Part shown: in pieces, positions 19,737-29,283 of the stretch | How positions within the stretch are numbered: the first letter of the stretch is position 1 | Layout: each line of letters opens with the position of its first letter | Origin: a virus | Strand: one strand, 5' to 3' | DNA: 37,444 nucleotides | IMG/VR virus record: IMGVR_UViG_3300022821_000059 | Location: 1 to 37,444 of that record | Position numbers and translations under genes: made by a program | Notes under the pieces: generated by a model | Told to the model about the DNA's origin: nothing | Seen by the model: the letters and a program-made list of their open reading frames with translations, nothing else | Databases searched by the model: none

Positions 19737-21928
19737 TACTGGCCTCTTTGTAGCCTCTGGGACTGCGTTGCGCTCGCCTTGGCCGCGCCTGTAATGGGTC
19801 GAGGCCGCGGTTTCGGGCCTGGCTGGGTTGGCTCCACGAGGGATAAAAGATACCTCTCGCGGGCCGGGTTGTACTGCTTTGGTGTGCTGACCTTAACACC
19901 AATCGCCTGGAGGTTTTTTAGATATTTGCGCTCAACGGTCCCGCCAAGTGCGTACGTCTTGGTAACCGCTGCCTGAAATATGCCCTGCAGTTGCTGCATG
20001 GCCCCGGGGTAAGCCCGCCGCATGGCCTCGACTTCCGGGGAGCCGGGTGAAAGCCTGCCCTCTGCGAGCGCCTTAAGGAACACCTCGGGATCAACGACGG
20101 TTGAGAGCTTGGCTTTAAACTTCGCCGCCGCAGCCCGTGGAATCTTGCCCTCCTGGTATATATTCGCGGGGTTCACCTCCTGCAGGTAGGCCATGATGTC
20201 TGTAACCTTGGATACCGCCTCCTGGGCAACCATATTTGGGATATCAGGGTTGAGGCTCGACAGCAGGCCGGCCTCCATGCGGGTTAAGTCTATCCCTGCA
20301 AGAGCGCGGGCCTTTTCGTCGGTCCAGTCCTCGGTATTCGCCAGGATCCCGGTCCCCTTTGACTGCGCTTTTCCTGCAAGAGTTGATGCCCACTCAGATA
20401 TTCCAAGCCCTCCCTTTTGTGCCGCCCGGGGGAACACCGACTCGACGGCCGACATGATGGCGGCGCCTCCCGTCGTCTCCTCAAGGCGCCCAAGGCCAAG
20501 TTGAACAGCGGCGCCGGCTGGACCACCAACGGCGAACCCTCCTACGGCCCGCTCAAGGGGCCATTTTGCATACTGGATAATCTCTGGCTTGAAAGCGTCC
20601 TGTACATCGCGCACAACGCCGCCGATGGGCCCCTTCATCCTTCCGGCGATGCGGTTCACGTATTTCATCATCCTGGGCCCCATGAAGAACCCAAGAGCCT
20701 GCATCCCAACGCCGCCGCCCATGTAGTAGGCCAGCCCCAGCCCTACGGCTCGCCCCGTCACCCTGTTGGCAAAGGTTGCCTCGGATGTGGCCAGGCGCTG
20801 CTCTCCTGCGAGTATCAACTCCTTCGCCCTGCCTATTGCCGACATGTCCGGGGCAAGGGCGGCAACCTCGGCCCGCTCTGCGGCTACAATGGTGCGCTCT
20901 TGTGCGGCCTTCAGGGCATTCTTGGCCTTGATTGTGCCCTGTGCTCCAAGTCCAGCAGCCTCCTCCATGCGGGCTGTTGCCAGGGCCTGCTCAGACACTC
21001 CCACGCCTTCCTGGGCGGCTCGCAGTTCAGACCTTGCCATGGATACGGCCGCAGGGTCCCCTGTGATCGCCTCAGCTGCCCGCAGGTCGGCCTGTAGCAC
21101 CTTGAGCGACTTTTGGGACGCCTCCAGATCCTCCAGGCCGCGGCCAAAGTACTTTTGTGCTGCCTTGGCGCCTCGGCCAACAACGCGCATCCCGGTTCCG
21201 AGACCAGCAAAAACCATTGCCCCTGATTTTGTCCCGTCCGCCAACTTCTCCAGGACCTGGGCGGAAGACAACTCCTCGGGTGACAGGGCAATATCGCTAG
21301 TGGCCTGCCCTGCTCCGATGGCGCCGCCGACGATTCCCTCCCTTACAGCTGTTCCGGCCAAGTCCGACAGGAGGCCAGCTTCCGCTGGCTGTGACAGCCT
21401 GGCCAATGTTGACATCTCAGCACGAGCGGCGGCGCCGGCGGCCAATGGGTGAGCAGCTCCACGGGTGGCGGCAAGGGCGCCACGGCCAACCTGTCTCGCG
21501 GCGGAGCCGGCCTCAGCTATCCCGCGAGCTGTAGCCGCTCCGGCCTTCCCTGCGCCTTTGAGCAGAAGCGAACCAGGTCCGGCGAAAAGAGTAGCGACCG
21601 ATCCAGCAACATCACCGGCGCCGCTGTAGATGGGGGAGAACTCCTGGAGGCCTCGAAGTGTTTCTGCCTCCACGGCGCCAGATTGAACCATAGCGAGGTC
21701 TGATAGGCCAAAAGTTCCGCCACGAAGGGCGCCAGCCAGCAGAGCCAGTCCTGGCTTGTCGTACTCCTGACGCCGCTTCTCCTGGGCGATGTCTGCAGGG
21801 GTGGCCTGGACAAGGCCCTCGGCTGCAGCCTGCGCGCGCTCTGCAACAGACTTCACCTTTGAGACCACACCAGTCCACGGGTCCACCAGGTAGGCGCGGC
21901 GGTCTGCCTCGGTGATTATCGGCGCCAT
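19736..21928 (-). CDS. Internal virion / ejection protein (730 aa)
   Basis: Follows GGGGG near its ATG. Ala/Gly-rich throughout, with long weakly hydrophobic stretches (ALLAGALRGGTFGLSDLAM, YYMGGGVGMQALGFFMGP) alternating with charged coiled coil (LEASQKSLKVLQADLRAAEA). C-terminal part ends basic and Pro-rich (TQPGPKPRPRPITG). That fits podovirus internal proteins that leave the capsid and form a trans-envelope channel. No transglycosylase motif is obvious. Last of four such genes. Confidence 0.6.
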   Translation of the reverse strand: MAPIITEADRRAYLVDPWTGVVSKVKSVAERAQAAAEGLVQATPADIAQEKRRQEYDKPGLALLAGALRGGTFGLSDLAMVQSGAVEAETLRGLQEFSPIYSGAGDVAGSVATLFAGPGSLLLKGAGKAGAATARGIAEAGSAARQVGRGALAATRGAAHPLAAGAAARAEMSTLARLSQPAEAGLLSDLAGTAVREGIVGGAIGAGQATSDIALSPEELSSAQVLEKLADGTKSGAMVFAGLGTGMRVVGRGAKAAQKYFGRGLEDLEASQKSLKVLQADLRAAEAITGDPAAVSMARSELRAAQEGVGVSEQALATARMEEAAGLGAQGTIKAKNALKAAQERTIVAAERAEVAALAPDMSAIGRAKELILAGEQRLATSEATFANRVTGRAVGLGLAYYMGGGVGMQALGFFMGPRMMKYVNRIAGRMKGPIGGVVRDVQDAFKPEIIQYAKWPLERAVGGFAVGGPAGAAVQLGLGRLEETTGGAAIMSAVESVFPRAAQKGGLGISEWASTLAGKAQSKGTGILANTEDWTDEKARALAGIDLTRMEAGLLSSLNPDIPNMVAQEAVSKVTDIMAYLQEVNPANIYQEGKIPRAAAAKFKAKLSTVVDPEVFLKALAEGRLSPGSPEVEAMRRAYPGAMQQLQGIFQAAVTKTYALGGTVERKYLKNLQAIGVKVSTPKQYNPARERYLLSLVEPTQPGPKPRPRPITGAAKASATQSQRLQRGQ

Positions 21929-21934
21929 GGCCCC

Positions 21935-23449
21935 CTACTTGAGCCCCGGGAGCGGGCGGTTTTTGGTGTAGCGCTGCAGGAGTTTGACCATCCCGGGCAC
22001 GCCTTCCTGGGCGGCTGCTGCCCCTTGGAGGTTGACCGCGATGTCCGCCGCCACGTTCTTTTGGATCTCGCCCAGGGTCTTGCCCATGTCCTCTGGCGTG
22101 GTTAGTTCGGCATCAAGGGATGTCTTTGCCCGGTTGTACTCATCATCAGAGAGCACGCCGCCAGCGTTCATCCTCCCGAGCTTGGTCAGCAGGGGCTTGA
22201 TGAGGACCTCCCTTATTCGCCTCTGGTCCCCTGCGGGCCATCGCTTGCTGATAGGCCCGTACCCGCCCGAGAGGATCTTCCCCCGGGCAACATCGGACAA
22301 GCGCATAACCTGCAGGCCAAGGACAGCATCTTTGCGCACGTCGTCTGGGAGCTTGGCTGCCTTTTCCACCTTGGCCGCAGCTCCTCCGACGAGGCCGCGC
22401 CTGGAGGATCCGCCTCGGGTTACCGTCTCAGTTGACCGCGCCTGGCGCTTTTCCTCCTCGCTGATGAGCTGATTCTGGAAGCCGATGTCGACCTGCGCCA
22501 ACCCCGTATCGATGTTTGCGCGGGATATGGCGCTCCCGGTTCGGGCCTTCATTGTCTGAAGGAGTCCCTTGAAATCCTCTATCCTCATAAGGCGCAGCTC
22601 GCTCTCACCCTCTCGGTCGTCGCCGTATTCTGCCCTGAGCATGCCGAGGTCGTTGGTAATCGCGGCCTCTTGGTCATTTAGGTTTTCAAGCTCCCCCTCT
22701 TGCATCTTGATATCCCTGTCAACCAGATCATTCATCATTTGCATGATCGGATTCGGGCCACCTATCCCCCGCTCCGACATCACGAAAGCCTTTGCTCCGG
22801 CTGCGATTGCCATGGCTAGGCCGCCGAGAAGTCCGGTCGTGTTCCTGAACCGCCTATGTGGATCAACTTTAAAATCTCTTTTTTCTTGCCTAACTCCCGC
22901 GCGCGTTTCCTCTCTCTCCTCGGCGTCGGATAGGTATTTCATTCGCCGTGCTTCTGCCTTTGCTGCGTCCTTTTTCTTTAAGGACTCATAGACCATGCGG
23001 GCGCCCTGTTGCTGTCTGGCCCCGGCCTCAATGGCTCGACCCTCCGCCTGCTTTGATGCCGCAAGTGCTTGATATGCCCTGTTTCTGCTCTCCGTAAGTT
23101 CAGGAGAAACCGGAGCAAGCGGGGTGGTTGTGCTGGTTGTTTTCCCCCACTGAGAACTGCCACCTAGATTCGCCATCCTGGGTGGTGCAACCGGTTGCAC
23201 GGGCGCCCCGGCCGGAACAGATTGAGCGGATGAAACAGGAAACACGGGAGGCACGGAAGGGGCAATCCCAAGCGGCTGTGCAGCCGCCAAAACCTCCTGC
23301 TCAACCGCGTCCTGTCGATCCATGTATGCCGACAAGGCCATCTCTTCATTCGCTACAGGGGTGGCCGAATATGCAATAGCTGGAACAGGACCTTCGGTGC
23401 CGATTGTTGGGTACGGAGGAATATATTCAGACTCGTAAGGTCCGCCCAT
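21935..23449 (-). CDS. Internal virion / ejection protein (504 aa)
   Basis: Start MGGPYESEY after AAGGAAG and 2 nt from the upstream stop. A Pro-rich N-terminus (YIPPYPTIGTEG, PVQPVAPPRM), then Lys/Arg/Glu-rich helix (KKKDAAKAEARRMKYL), one GGLAMAIAAGAKAFVM stretch, and coiled coil with Glu/Asp/Leu (LENLNDQEAAITNDLGML). Helical content suits a virion-internal scaffold or pilot protein. No enzyme motif. Confidence 0.55.
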   Translation of the reverse strand: MGGPYESEYIPPYPTIGTEGPVPAIAYSATPVANEEMALSAYMDRQDAVEQEVLAAAQPLGIAPSVPPVFPVSSAQSVPAGAPVQPVAPPRMANLGGSSQWGKTTSTTTPLAPVSPELTESRNRAYQALAASKQAEGRAIEAGARQQQGARMVYESLKKKDAAKAEARRMKYLSDAEEREETRAGVRQEKRDFKVDPHRRFRNTTGLLGGLAMAIAAGAKAFVMSERGIGGPNPIMQMMNDLVDRDIKMQEGELENLNDQEAAITNDLGMLRAEYGDDREGESELRLMRIEDFKGLLQTMKARTGSAISRANIDTGLAQVDIGFQNQLISEEEKRQARSTETVTRGGSSRRGLVGGAAAKVEKAAKLPDDVRKDAVLGLQVMRLSDVARGKILSGGYGPISKRWPAGDQRRIREVLIKPLLTKLGRMNAGGVLSDDEYNRAKTSLDAELTTPEDMGKTLGEIQKNVAADIAVNLQGAAAAQEGVPGMVKLLQRYTKNRPLPGLK

Positions 23450-23450
23450 T

Positions 23451-24119
23451 TTACGCTTCCTTTTTGTAAGCAGACAGCGCATTTCCAGCAGCACCGAGTG
23501 CGGTTCCGCCTGCATCGATTAAGGATAGCGTCCGCTGATAATCAGAATCGCTAATCAATCCGGCTGCGTAGGCTCTCGACGCCCTGGCCTTTTCCTGGGC
23601 GTGCCGATAACGGACATCCGCGTCCATCGTATTCCACTTGTCTTGTGTTGCAAGCTGGGAGTATGCGAGCTTTTCCCTCTCCAGCGCCTGCTGACCAGCG
23701 GCTGCCTGGGTTGCGCCAGTTGAGTAGTTCTGCAGGGCCCCTCTGCGCTCGTCAGCCGCTCCGGCCATGGTTTTTCCGCCGATGGTGCTGCCTGCCTGGC
23801 CGTAACCTAACATTGCAGCTCTAGCCGAAGCCGGGTCACCGCCGGCGGACATGGCACCGGCTCCCTTTTGCAGGGCCTGGCCACCCTGGTAGGCTCCTAT
23901 CCTCTCGGCAGCCGTTACACCGGTGGTTTGGTCGCCAAGTACCCCCATGGCGCCAAGTTGTTGATCTCGGAGGCCAGAGGACCTTGACGCGACAGACCGG
24001 GCCTCATCCTCGCCCCATCTCGGGATCCCCTTTTTCCACTGAGGGGCGGTTGTATCGTATATCGGATCGTAGTAGCTATCTTCTTCCCCGGTGGCGCCGG
24101 TATATGCGTCAATTGTCAT
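23451..24119 (-). CDS. Internal virion protein (222 aa)
   Basis: TAGGAGAGTAG precedes the ATG. After MTIDAYTGATG and an acidic/Tyr part (YYDPIYDTTAPQW), the chain is Ala/Gly/Gln-rich helix (GGQALQKGAGAMSAGG, EKARASRAYAAGL). Similar in size and composition to the next upstream gene; perhaps distant duplicates. Likely packed inside the capsid. Confidence 0.5.
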   Translation of the reverse strand: MTIDAYTGATGEEDSYYDPIYDTTAPQWKKGIPRWGEDEARSVASRSSGLRDQQLGAMGVLGDQTTGVTAAERIGAYQGGQALQKGAGAMSAGGDPASARAAMLGYGQAGSTIGGKTMAGAADERRGALQNYSTGATQAAAGQQALEREKLAYSQLATQDKWNTMDADVRYRHAQEKARASRAYAAGLISDSDYQRTLSLIDAGGTALGAAGNALSAYKKEA

Positions 24120-24130
24120 CTGCTACTCTC

Positions 24131-24784
24131 CTACAGGTTGGAGCCGAGAGTTACTATAGCAAGGCCGGCATCTCCCATGGCTGTGGATACACTGCTATCT
24201 TTCTTTACGTTGCCGAGATAGTCCTGATAGCTTCTGGCCTGGGTGGATGCCTGCAGGTCATCCATCATTGAAGTAGCCCTTCTACGCTTGTCCTTGTCCT
24301 TGATGCCAAGCTGGGTATACCCGCTGGCTGTCCTCTCCAGACCCATTTGTGTCTTCATGTTTCGATCTGCCGCCGCTGCATACGCCTTGGCCGCGGCCTG
24401 CCTCTCTAGCTGCTGGGCTACAACAGACCGCGCCTGCAGGTCCCGGGCTCCGGTGTCCCGCTGAAGCGAGGCGCCGCGATCAACGGATGCACTCCTGCCT
24501 CCCCTCTGGCCTGTTGACGCGAGAGATTGATACGCCCTGTCCTGCTGGACGCCCTGGCGCTGAGCCTGCTGTCTGGCCATGCTCTGCTCGCCGGTTGCGT
24601 AGGATCGAAGGCGATCCATGGCCAGCCGCTGCCCAGCCATGGCTTGCTTGCTGTCTCGGTATAGACCGCCAACCATCCCAGATCCGCGGCCAGTCGCACG
24701 GCCCATCCCTTCGCCAAAATAAGCACGCGGATCGGGATCGCCTATAAGGTCTCCTGGACTTAGTGCATGTGCTTCCCAACCCAT
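24131..24784 (-). CDS. Internal virion protein (217 aa)
   Basis: ATG overlaps the nozzle stop (TGATG). Gly-rich start (GEGMGRATGRGSGMVGG), then Gln/Arg/Ala-rich helices (ARQQAQRQGVQQDRAYQ, QLERQAAAKAYAAAADRN) and a short hydrophobic C-terminus (GDAGLAIVTLGSNL). Together with the next gene it probably forms a pair of small ejection proteins. No sequence family recognised with certainty. Confidence 0.5.
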   Translation of the reverse strand: MGWEAHALSPGDLIGDPDPRAYFGEGMGRATGRGSGMVGGLYRDSKQAMAGQRLAMDRLRSYATGEQSMARQQAQRQGVQQDRAYQSLASTGQRGGRSASVDRGASLQRDTGARDLQARSVVAQQLERQAAAKAYAAAADRNMKTQMGLERTASGYTQLGIKDKDKRRRATSMMDDLQASTQARSYQDYLGNVKKDSSVSTAMGDAGLAIVTLGSNL

Positions 24785-27700
24785 CAGCTTGCGCTCCTCC
24801 GCGGCCCCAGCCGCATCTCCCGGTTAAGCAGGCCAACTACAGCGGCCATCCCGGTGAACGTGAAGCTCTGCCCGGTCTGCTCCGCGTCCCTTATCCTCAC
24901 CCGAAAGCTCGTGATTCTCTGCCTATATGGTAGAGCCCTCATCAACAGGGCGTCTTCATTGTAGCTGCCAGAGCCGGCGCCGTAATACTCACCCATCTCA
25001 AAAGCGTCCAGATCAACGGTGTCCAACTCCTGCTCATCCTTCCACTCTGGGTCATTATCGTACTGGAAGGCCACCAGCAGGCGGAAATCGTCCAGGCTGT
25101 AGCCCTCCACCAGCAGCGAGTACAGGCGCTGGAAGGCGGCCAGCCCGGCGAAGTTGAAGATCCCGCTCTCCAGGGTGGTGGTGGGGCTGATCCCTCCGTC
25201 CGTGTAGGCTCCCAGTGTCTGGCCTCGGACGGCCTCTGCGGCGGCGCCAGCTCCAACCATGGCGAGTTCACCGTCAACCGTGGCGCAGTCCTTGGCCTGG
25301 CCGTTCGTCCATGTGGACCACAGGCCGTACAGGTAGTCATACACCAACACAGGGGCGTCAAGGCCATCGCTGACCCAGGCCGCGGCATGCTGGCCAGGGA
25401 GCAGGGCGCCAGAGCGGTAGGTGTAGGCCTCGGTGAAGTGGCGGACCTGGTCCCCCAATGCCGCGACGGCAAACTTGGTGCTGAGCTGGTGCAGGCCGGT
25501 GGGCGCAAGGAAGGCCAGGGCCCCGGGCAACTCCACCAGGCTCTTCTGCTTGATGCAACCCACTGCCTCGCTCACCAGGTAGGGCTCGGAGTACCCGCGG
25601 CCCAGGCCAAAGGCGCTCAGGCCGGTCCCGGTCACCCTGTAGGCGCGGTCCACCTTGAAGGCGATCAAGGAATCATAAAAGGATGCAAGAGCTGTGATGG
25701 CTCCACCCTCTGGCGGGATGTTGATGACCAGGGTGTCGCTGTGCTCTGGCGCGATGAGGTTGCTTACGCCGCGCGAGAACACCTTGGAGTAGCGGATCAA
25801 CGTGTCCGGGCGCTCAGCGTCCACCACGAAGTGCCGGCTCTGGTGGAGGCAGTGAACCTCCCCAAGCGGGGGCTGAGCGTTCTCAAGTACAGCGCCCGTG
25901 GTGTACAGGGTGGAGTTGGTGGACACGACGGCATCGGAGAGCAGGTCCGTGAAGTCCACGGTATCCAGCACCAGGCTATTGGTCCTCGTGCCCACCAGGT
26001 ACATGGTGGTGGTGGCAGCCGCTGCCTTGAGGGTCCTGTAGATCGCGATCCTGACGTTGGGCTTGTTGGTGTTGTGCAGGCACGGGCAGGTGAGCACCAC
26101 GGAGCTGTTCGGCGGCGCCCCAACGTTGATGGTCACCTGGCTGCTGGGCGCACTCTCATGGAGCAGGTTCTTCGCGTCGTACCATTGGTAGGTGTACAAG
26201 TAGAAGTGCTGGCCCTGGTCCACGGCCCCGACTGCTACGGCCGGGTTTGCCACCGTTGGGTCCTCGGGCTGCTGCAGCAGGTAGCCGAGCTCCACAACGG
26301 TCACCCCGTCCCAGTATTGGGGCAGGCTCCCCCCGATGATCAGGGCCTCCTCCGTCTCGATGCTCTCCACCTGGTCAGGGTTGCTTATCTCCAGGGATGC
26401 CCCGGCGATGGTGTCTCCGTCCTCGTCAAGGATGCGGGCGGCCGATGTGAGGTATCCCCCGCTCTGGTCCAGCAGGATGGTGTCTGCGATGCCCCAATCG
26501 TTTGTGTTGTTGTTGCTTGCGCTGGAGAAGATCAAGGCCTTTCCGGCAAGCAGACCGCTCAGATCGATGATGTAGCAGTCCAGGGCATCGGGCTGGGTAA
26601 CACACAGGGAAACCAGACCGCGGTCCAGCCATGGTTTGCTAATAATCTGGGCCTTGCCTTGGATCTTAGTGAATCCGCCATCTACCGGGATAGCGGGCAC
26701 GGTGAAATCGAGATCAACCCTGTACACCTGCGGCTTGAGCGTCCCGCCGTCGTACCAGGTGTAGAACAGGTAGCCCGTAGCGGCTGACAGGGCGATCCCG
26801 GTCATGTTCGCCGCCTCCTCCCCTGCGTTCATAGTAGGCGGTACGGCCGGCGCCAGGGGACTGCCACCAACGGCGAAGGGGGCGAAGGTCTGTGTCAGGT
26901 CCGTGAGGTTGTAGCCGGTGACGTAGATACGCAGCGTTGTCCTGTCAAAGTAGGCACCCACCCACAAGGTAGGACTCTGGAGCCAGCAGGCCACGGCGTC
27001 TGCGTCTGCTATGGCCTCCGTGGTGGAGGTGTAGGTAAGCGTATTTGCGTCAACCCGCATGATCCGCACCGAGGCGCCGGCGGCATCCCTTGCGATTCCC
27101 TGAAATACCCTCCCGCCTATGCTCACCACGTCAAGCTGAAAGCTGCTAGTTGCAACCAGGCCGGTATTTACCTCTGCCGAAATCGCTCCCGCCGCAGTGA
27201 CGATCCTGTATCGGAGTTTGGCCCCTCCGGCTGCCGCGATGTAGAAACAAAACACCTCCAATGTATCCAGGGCCACGATCAAGCGGGTATGCATGGCGGA
27301 AGCGCCAGTCTGCAGGGTCTCCTCGGCTATCATCTGGCCGCTGGTGGTGTTGTAGGAGCGGATCACGGCGTTGTTGGTGGCGGTGAGGCTGTTGATCTCC
27401 TGGGAGCACCTGACCTCGAGCCTGGCAGCCTCTATCCTTGCTGTGTTGGGCTGCTGTACGGCCACGCCCTGCTGCACCGCGTGGCGCCCCTGGATGACGC
27501 TCCATATCGCCAGGGTATCCGCCTGCCGCATCACCCCGGTGGACCATGCATCGCCCTCAAAGGCTTTTATGGCCCGGTCCAGCACCACCAGGTCACCCTT
27601 GTAGACCGCGGCGTGGGGGTCGGAGTAGGAAGCCGGCAGAGCATCCAAACCAAAGCGCTTGGTAATGGCCCCTTTCTTGGTCCAGCGTGCATTCTCGACC

Positions 27701-27813
27701 TTGAGCCAGGACTGGTCCACCAGCTGCGGATTGGTGCCGGTATCCAAGCCCACCTGTCCAGCCTTCAGCCCGATGACCTTCTTATCCAGGCCGGTACGCT
27801 TGCGGACGGTCAT
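24784..27813 (-). CDS. Tail nozzle / tubular protein (1009 aa)
   Basis: A large beta-rich chain. An N-terminal segment (GLDTGTNPQLVDQSWLKVENARWTKKGA, beginning the fold shared by nozzle proteins) leads to repeated beta units. The middle-to-late region has the signature of podovirus nozzles: FVVDAERPDTLIRYSK, GGAITALASFYDSLIAFKVDRAYRVTG, VGCIKQKSLVELPGALAFLAPTGLH. Other nozzles (T7 gp12, P22 gp10) are 470-800 aa, so this is long. It would close the tail end and anchor fibres. Start ATG shares bases with the upstream TAG/TAA. Confidence 0.65.
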   Translation of the reverse strand: MTVRKRTGLDKKVIGLKAGQVGLDTGTNPQLVDQSWLKVENARWTKKGAITKRFGLDALPASYSDPHAAVYKGDLVVLDRAIKAFEGDAWSTGVMRQADTLAIWSVIQGRHAVQQGVAVQQPNTARIEAARLEVRCSQEINSLTATNNAVIRSYNTTSGQMIAEETLQTGASAMHTRLIVALDTLEVFCFYIAAAGGAKLRYRIVTAAGAISAEVNTGLVATSSFQLDVVSIGGRVFQGIARDAAGASVRIMRVDANTLTYTSTTEAIADADAVACWLQSPTLWVGAYFDRTTLRIYVTGYNLTDLTQTFAPFAVGGSPLAPAVPPTMNAGEEAANMTGIALSAATGYLFYTWYDGGTLKPQVYRVDLDFTVPAIPVDGGFTKIQGKAQIISKPWLDRGLVSLCVTQPDALDCYIIDLSGLLAGKALIFSSASNNNTNDWGIADTILLDQSGGYLTSAARILDEDGDTIAGASLEISNPDQVESIETEEALIIGGSLPQYWDGVTVVELGYLLQQPEDPTVANPAVAVGAVDQGQHFYLYTYQWYDAKNLLHESAPSSQVTINVGAPPNSSVVLTCPCLHNTNKPNVRIAIYRTLKAAAATTTMYLVGTRTNSLVLDTVDFTDLLSDAVVSTNSTLYTTGAVLENAQPPLGEVHCLHQSRHFVVDAERPDTLIRYSKVFSRGVSNLIAPEHSDTLVINIPPEGGAITALASFYDSLIAFKVDRAYRVTGTGLSAFGLGRGYSEPYLVSEAVGCIKQKSLVELPGALAFLAPTGLHQLSTKFAVAALGDQVRHFTEAYTYRSGALLPGQHAAAWVSDGLDAPVLVYDYLYGLWSTWTNGQAKDCATVDGELAMVGAGAAAEAVRGQTLGAYTDGGISPTTTLESGIFNFAGLAAFQRLYSLLVEGYSLDDFRLLVAFQYDNDPEWKDEQELDTVDLDAFEMGEYYGAGSGSYNEDALLMRALPYRQRITSFRVRIRDAEQTGQSFTFTGMAAVVGLLNREMRLGPRRSAS

Positions 27814-28112
27814 TAGTACACACGCGCGGCGAATGTGCAGGCTCCGGAGGCCCTGAAGGTGATGGTGTTCTTGTCCCAGGTCACACGGTCCACGATGACC
27901 CCGGCTCCCACCAGGTCCGACTGCAGCCAGCCCACCGGGAGCCGGCCAAGGCCGTGGTTTACCTGCTCGGAACCAGCCCCGCCGAATGTGATGGCCACTG
28001 GGTTGCTCTTGAAGCCCAAGGACTCGTCCTGCAGGGCGGCAACCTCAGTCTCAAGGGTATCCTGCCCATCCTGGACATCTTCGCGATCTGTGGCTGTTCT
28101 TGCTGGGGGCAT
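27813..28112 (-). CDS. Small tail protein (99 aa)
   Basis: The ATG at 28112 overlaps the adaptor stop (TAATG) with AGGTGG upstream; a GTG at 28124 would add four residues. An N-terminal charged helix (EDVQDGQDTLETEVAALQ) precedes beta strands (NPVAITFGGAGSE, NHGLGRLPVGWLQSD, NTITFRASGACTFAARVY), a pattern seen in small tail or fibre-attachment proteins of podoviruses. Role inferred from position. Confidence 0.55.
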   Translation of the reverse strand: MPPARTATDREDVQDGQDTLETEVAALQDESLGFKSNPVAITFGGAGSEQVNHGLGRLPVGWLQSDLVGAGVIVDRVTWDKNTITFRASGACTFAARVY

Positions 28113-28837
28113 TACCTGGACCACCTGGCGTAGATATCGGAGTCGACCAGGTCCAGCTCCACGTCTCGCACACGCTTGGGCTCTCCTTCGTCCCGGTCGG
28201 TGGCATCAACGTTGATCTCCCCGAGCAGCACGGCCAGGTCCCCCTGCAGGTCCGCCACGTCCTCCTCCTGCTTCTCCTTCACCTTGATCGTGGCGTGCAT
28301 GACGATCACCTCATCCCAGCCGACAACGCCGTCCAACTGCTCGGTGTCGTCGGTCCCGTCGGTGTTCAACTTCGGGGCATTTGGGATGTAAAAGACCGTG
28401 ACCGTGGCGCCGGCCTGGGGCTCTGGCCTGATCTGGAACTGAACCTCACCCGTCAACCTGATCCCGCTGTCCACGATGCGGTAGCGCCAGTCTGGGATCT
28501 GGCTTGAGATCTGGAGCTGGTAGCGCTCCGAGGACATGTACCGCCGCATGGGGATGATGCGCCCGTGGTAGGCAACCCCGACGCTGCGGACCTTCCAGAA
28601 GTCGCTCGGGAGCGAGTAGGTTGCGGTGCCGGCCACCACGGTGACGGGGTGATCTCGCTCAACCCAGTCAGGGCTGCAGCTCACCAGGGTACGGTAATAG
28701 AGCCCGATCCCCTCATTGAGGAAGCGGCGCATCTGCGGCTTTGTGATGTAACCTGCGGTCTCGTTGGCCGGCTCTGGAATTCCGGCCAGGTCGTAGGCCC
28801 GCGTGATCAGGTTGGCAAGGGTCTCATTGCGGGCCAT
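28112..28837 (-). CDS. Head-tail adaptor protein
   Basis: 241 aa. N-terminal helices (LANLITRAYDLAGIPE, RRFLNEGIGLYYRTLV) followed by TATYSLPSDFWKVRSVGVAYHG and RRYMSSERYQLQ, the layout of podovirus adaptors that sit under the portal and begin the tail (T7 gp11 / P22 gp4-type role). C-terminal half has beta strands (TVTVFYIPNAP) and an acidic helical region. Encoded between capsid and nozzle genes, as in other short-tailed phages. Confidence 0.68.
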   Translation of the reverse strand: MARNETLANLITRAYDLAGIPEPANETAGYITKPQMRRFLNEGIGLYYRTLVSCSPDWVERDHPVTVVAGTATYSLPSDFWKVRSVGVAYHGRIIPMRRYMSSERYQLQISSQIPDWRYRIVDSGIRLTGEVQFQIRPEPQAGATVTVFYIPNAPKLNTDGTDDTEQLDGVVGWDEVIVMHATIKVKEKQEEDVADLQGDLAVLLGEINVDATDRDEGEPKRVRDVELDLVDSDIYARWSR

Positions 28838-28864
28838 GTTACACCTGTCCTTGGCTCAGGTAGG

Positions 28865-29230
28865 CTACTTCTCCATCGTGATCTGCACGAATAGGCCCGC
28901 GTCGAGAACGTTGACTGCCGCCGGCGGGCTGCTCAGGTTCGTGAACTGCAAAACCACGGATGACGTTGTGTGATCCGAGATATACCAGCGCACGCCAGGA
29001 TCGGCGCTATTGCTGATAGCAACCCGTGCCCCCAGAAACCGCTTGAAATCGTCCTGGAGGTTGAAGGTGTACTGACCGACTCCAGTTCTCACCAGGGCAG
29101 GGTCGGCAACCACACCTGGAAAGTTGACGGAGTTTGCGTCGCCGGTGCCGTCGGTTGTAATGACGCCTTCAAAGACGACATCGTTAAACCTGGCCCGAGT
29201 AACCCCTGGCGCGTATTTCCTGTTGCCCAT
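28865..29230 (-). CDS. Small virion protein after the capsid gene
   Basis: 121 aa with CAGGAGCG site. Mostly beta-type (RFNDVVFEGVITTDG, SVVLQFTNLSSPPAAVNVL). Its place directly after the major capsid gene, behind a GC-rich hairpin, suggests a head decoration or completion protein; sequence alone does not show it. Confidence 0.5.
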   Translation of the reverse strand: MGNRKYAPGVTRARFNDVVFEGVITTDGTGDANSVNFPGVVADPALVRTGVGQYTFNLQDDFKRFLGARVAISNSADPGVRWYISDHTTSSVVLQFTNLSSPPAAVNVLDAGLFVQITMEK

Positions 29231-29249
29231 TTCACGCTCCTGTCAGAGC

Positions 29250-29275
29250 GGGGGCCCCACCGTAGCGAGGCCCCC
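29250..29275 (-). terminator. GC-rich hairpin just after the capsid gene
   Basis: GGGGGCC (29250-29256) and GGCCCCC (29269-29275) form a 7-bp stem with a 12-nt loop, starting 8 nt beyond the capsid stop. No U tract follows in either direction, so it is more likely a partial terminator or an mRNA-stabilising structure that raises capsid expression than a full stop. Confidence 0.35.
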
Positions 29276-29283
29276 GGAAGGGG

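Noticed and set aside
25387-26787. 466-codon plus-strand frame inside the nozzle gene
   Set aside because: Antisense mirror of the nozzle gene without start signals or recognisable motifs.
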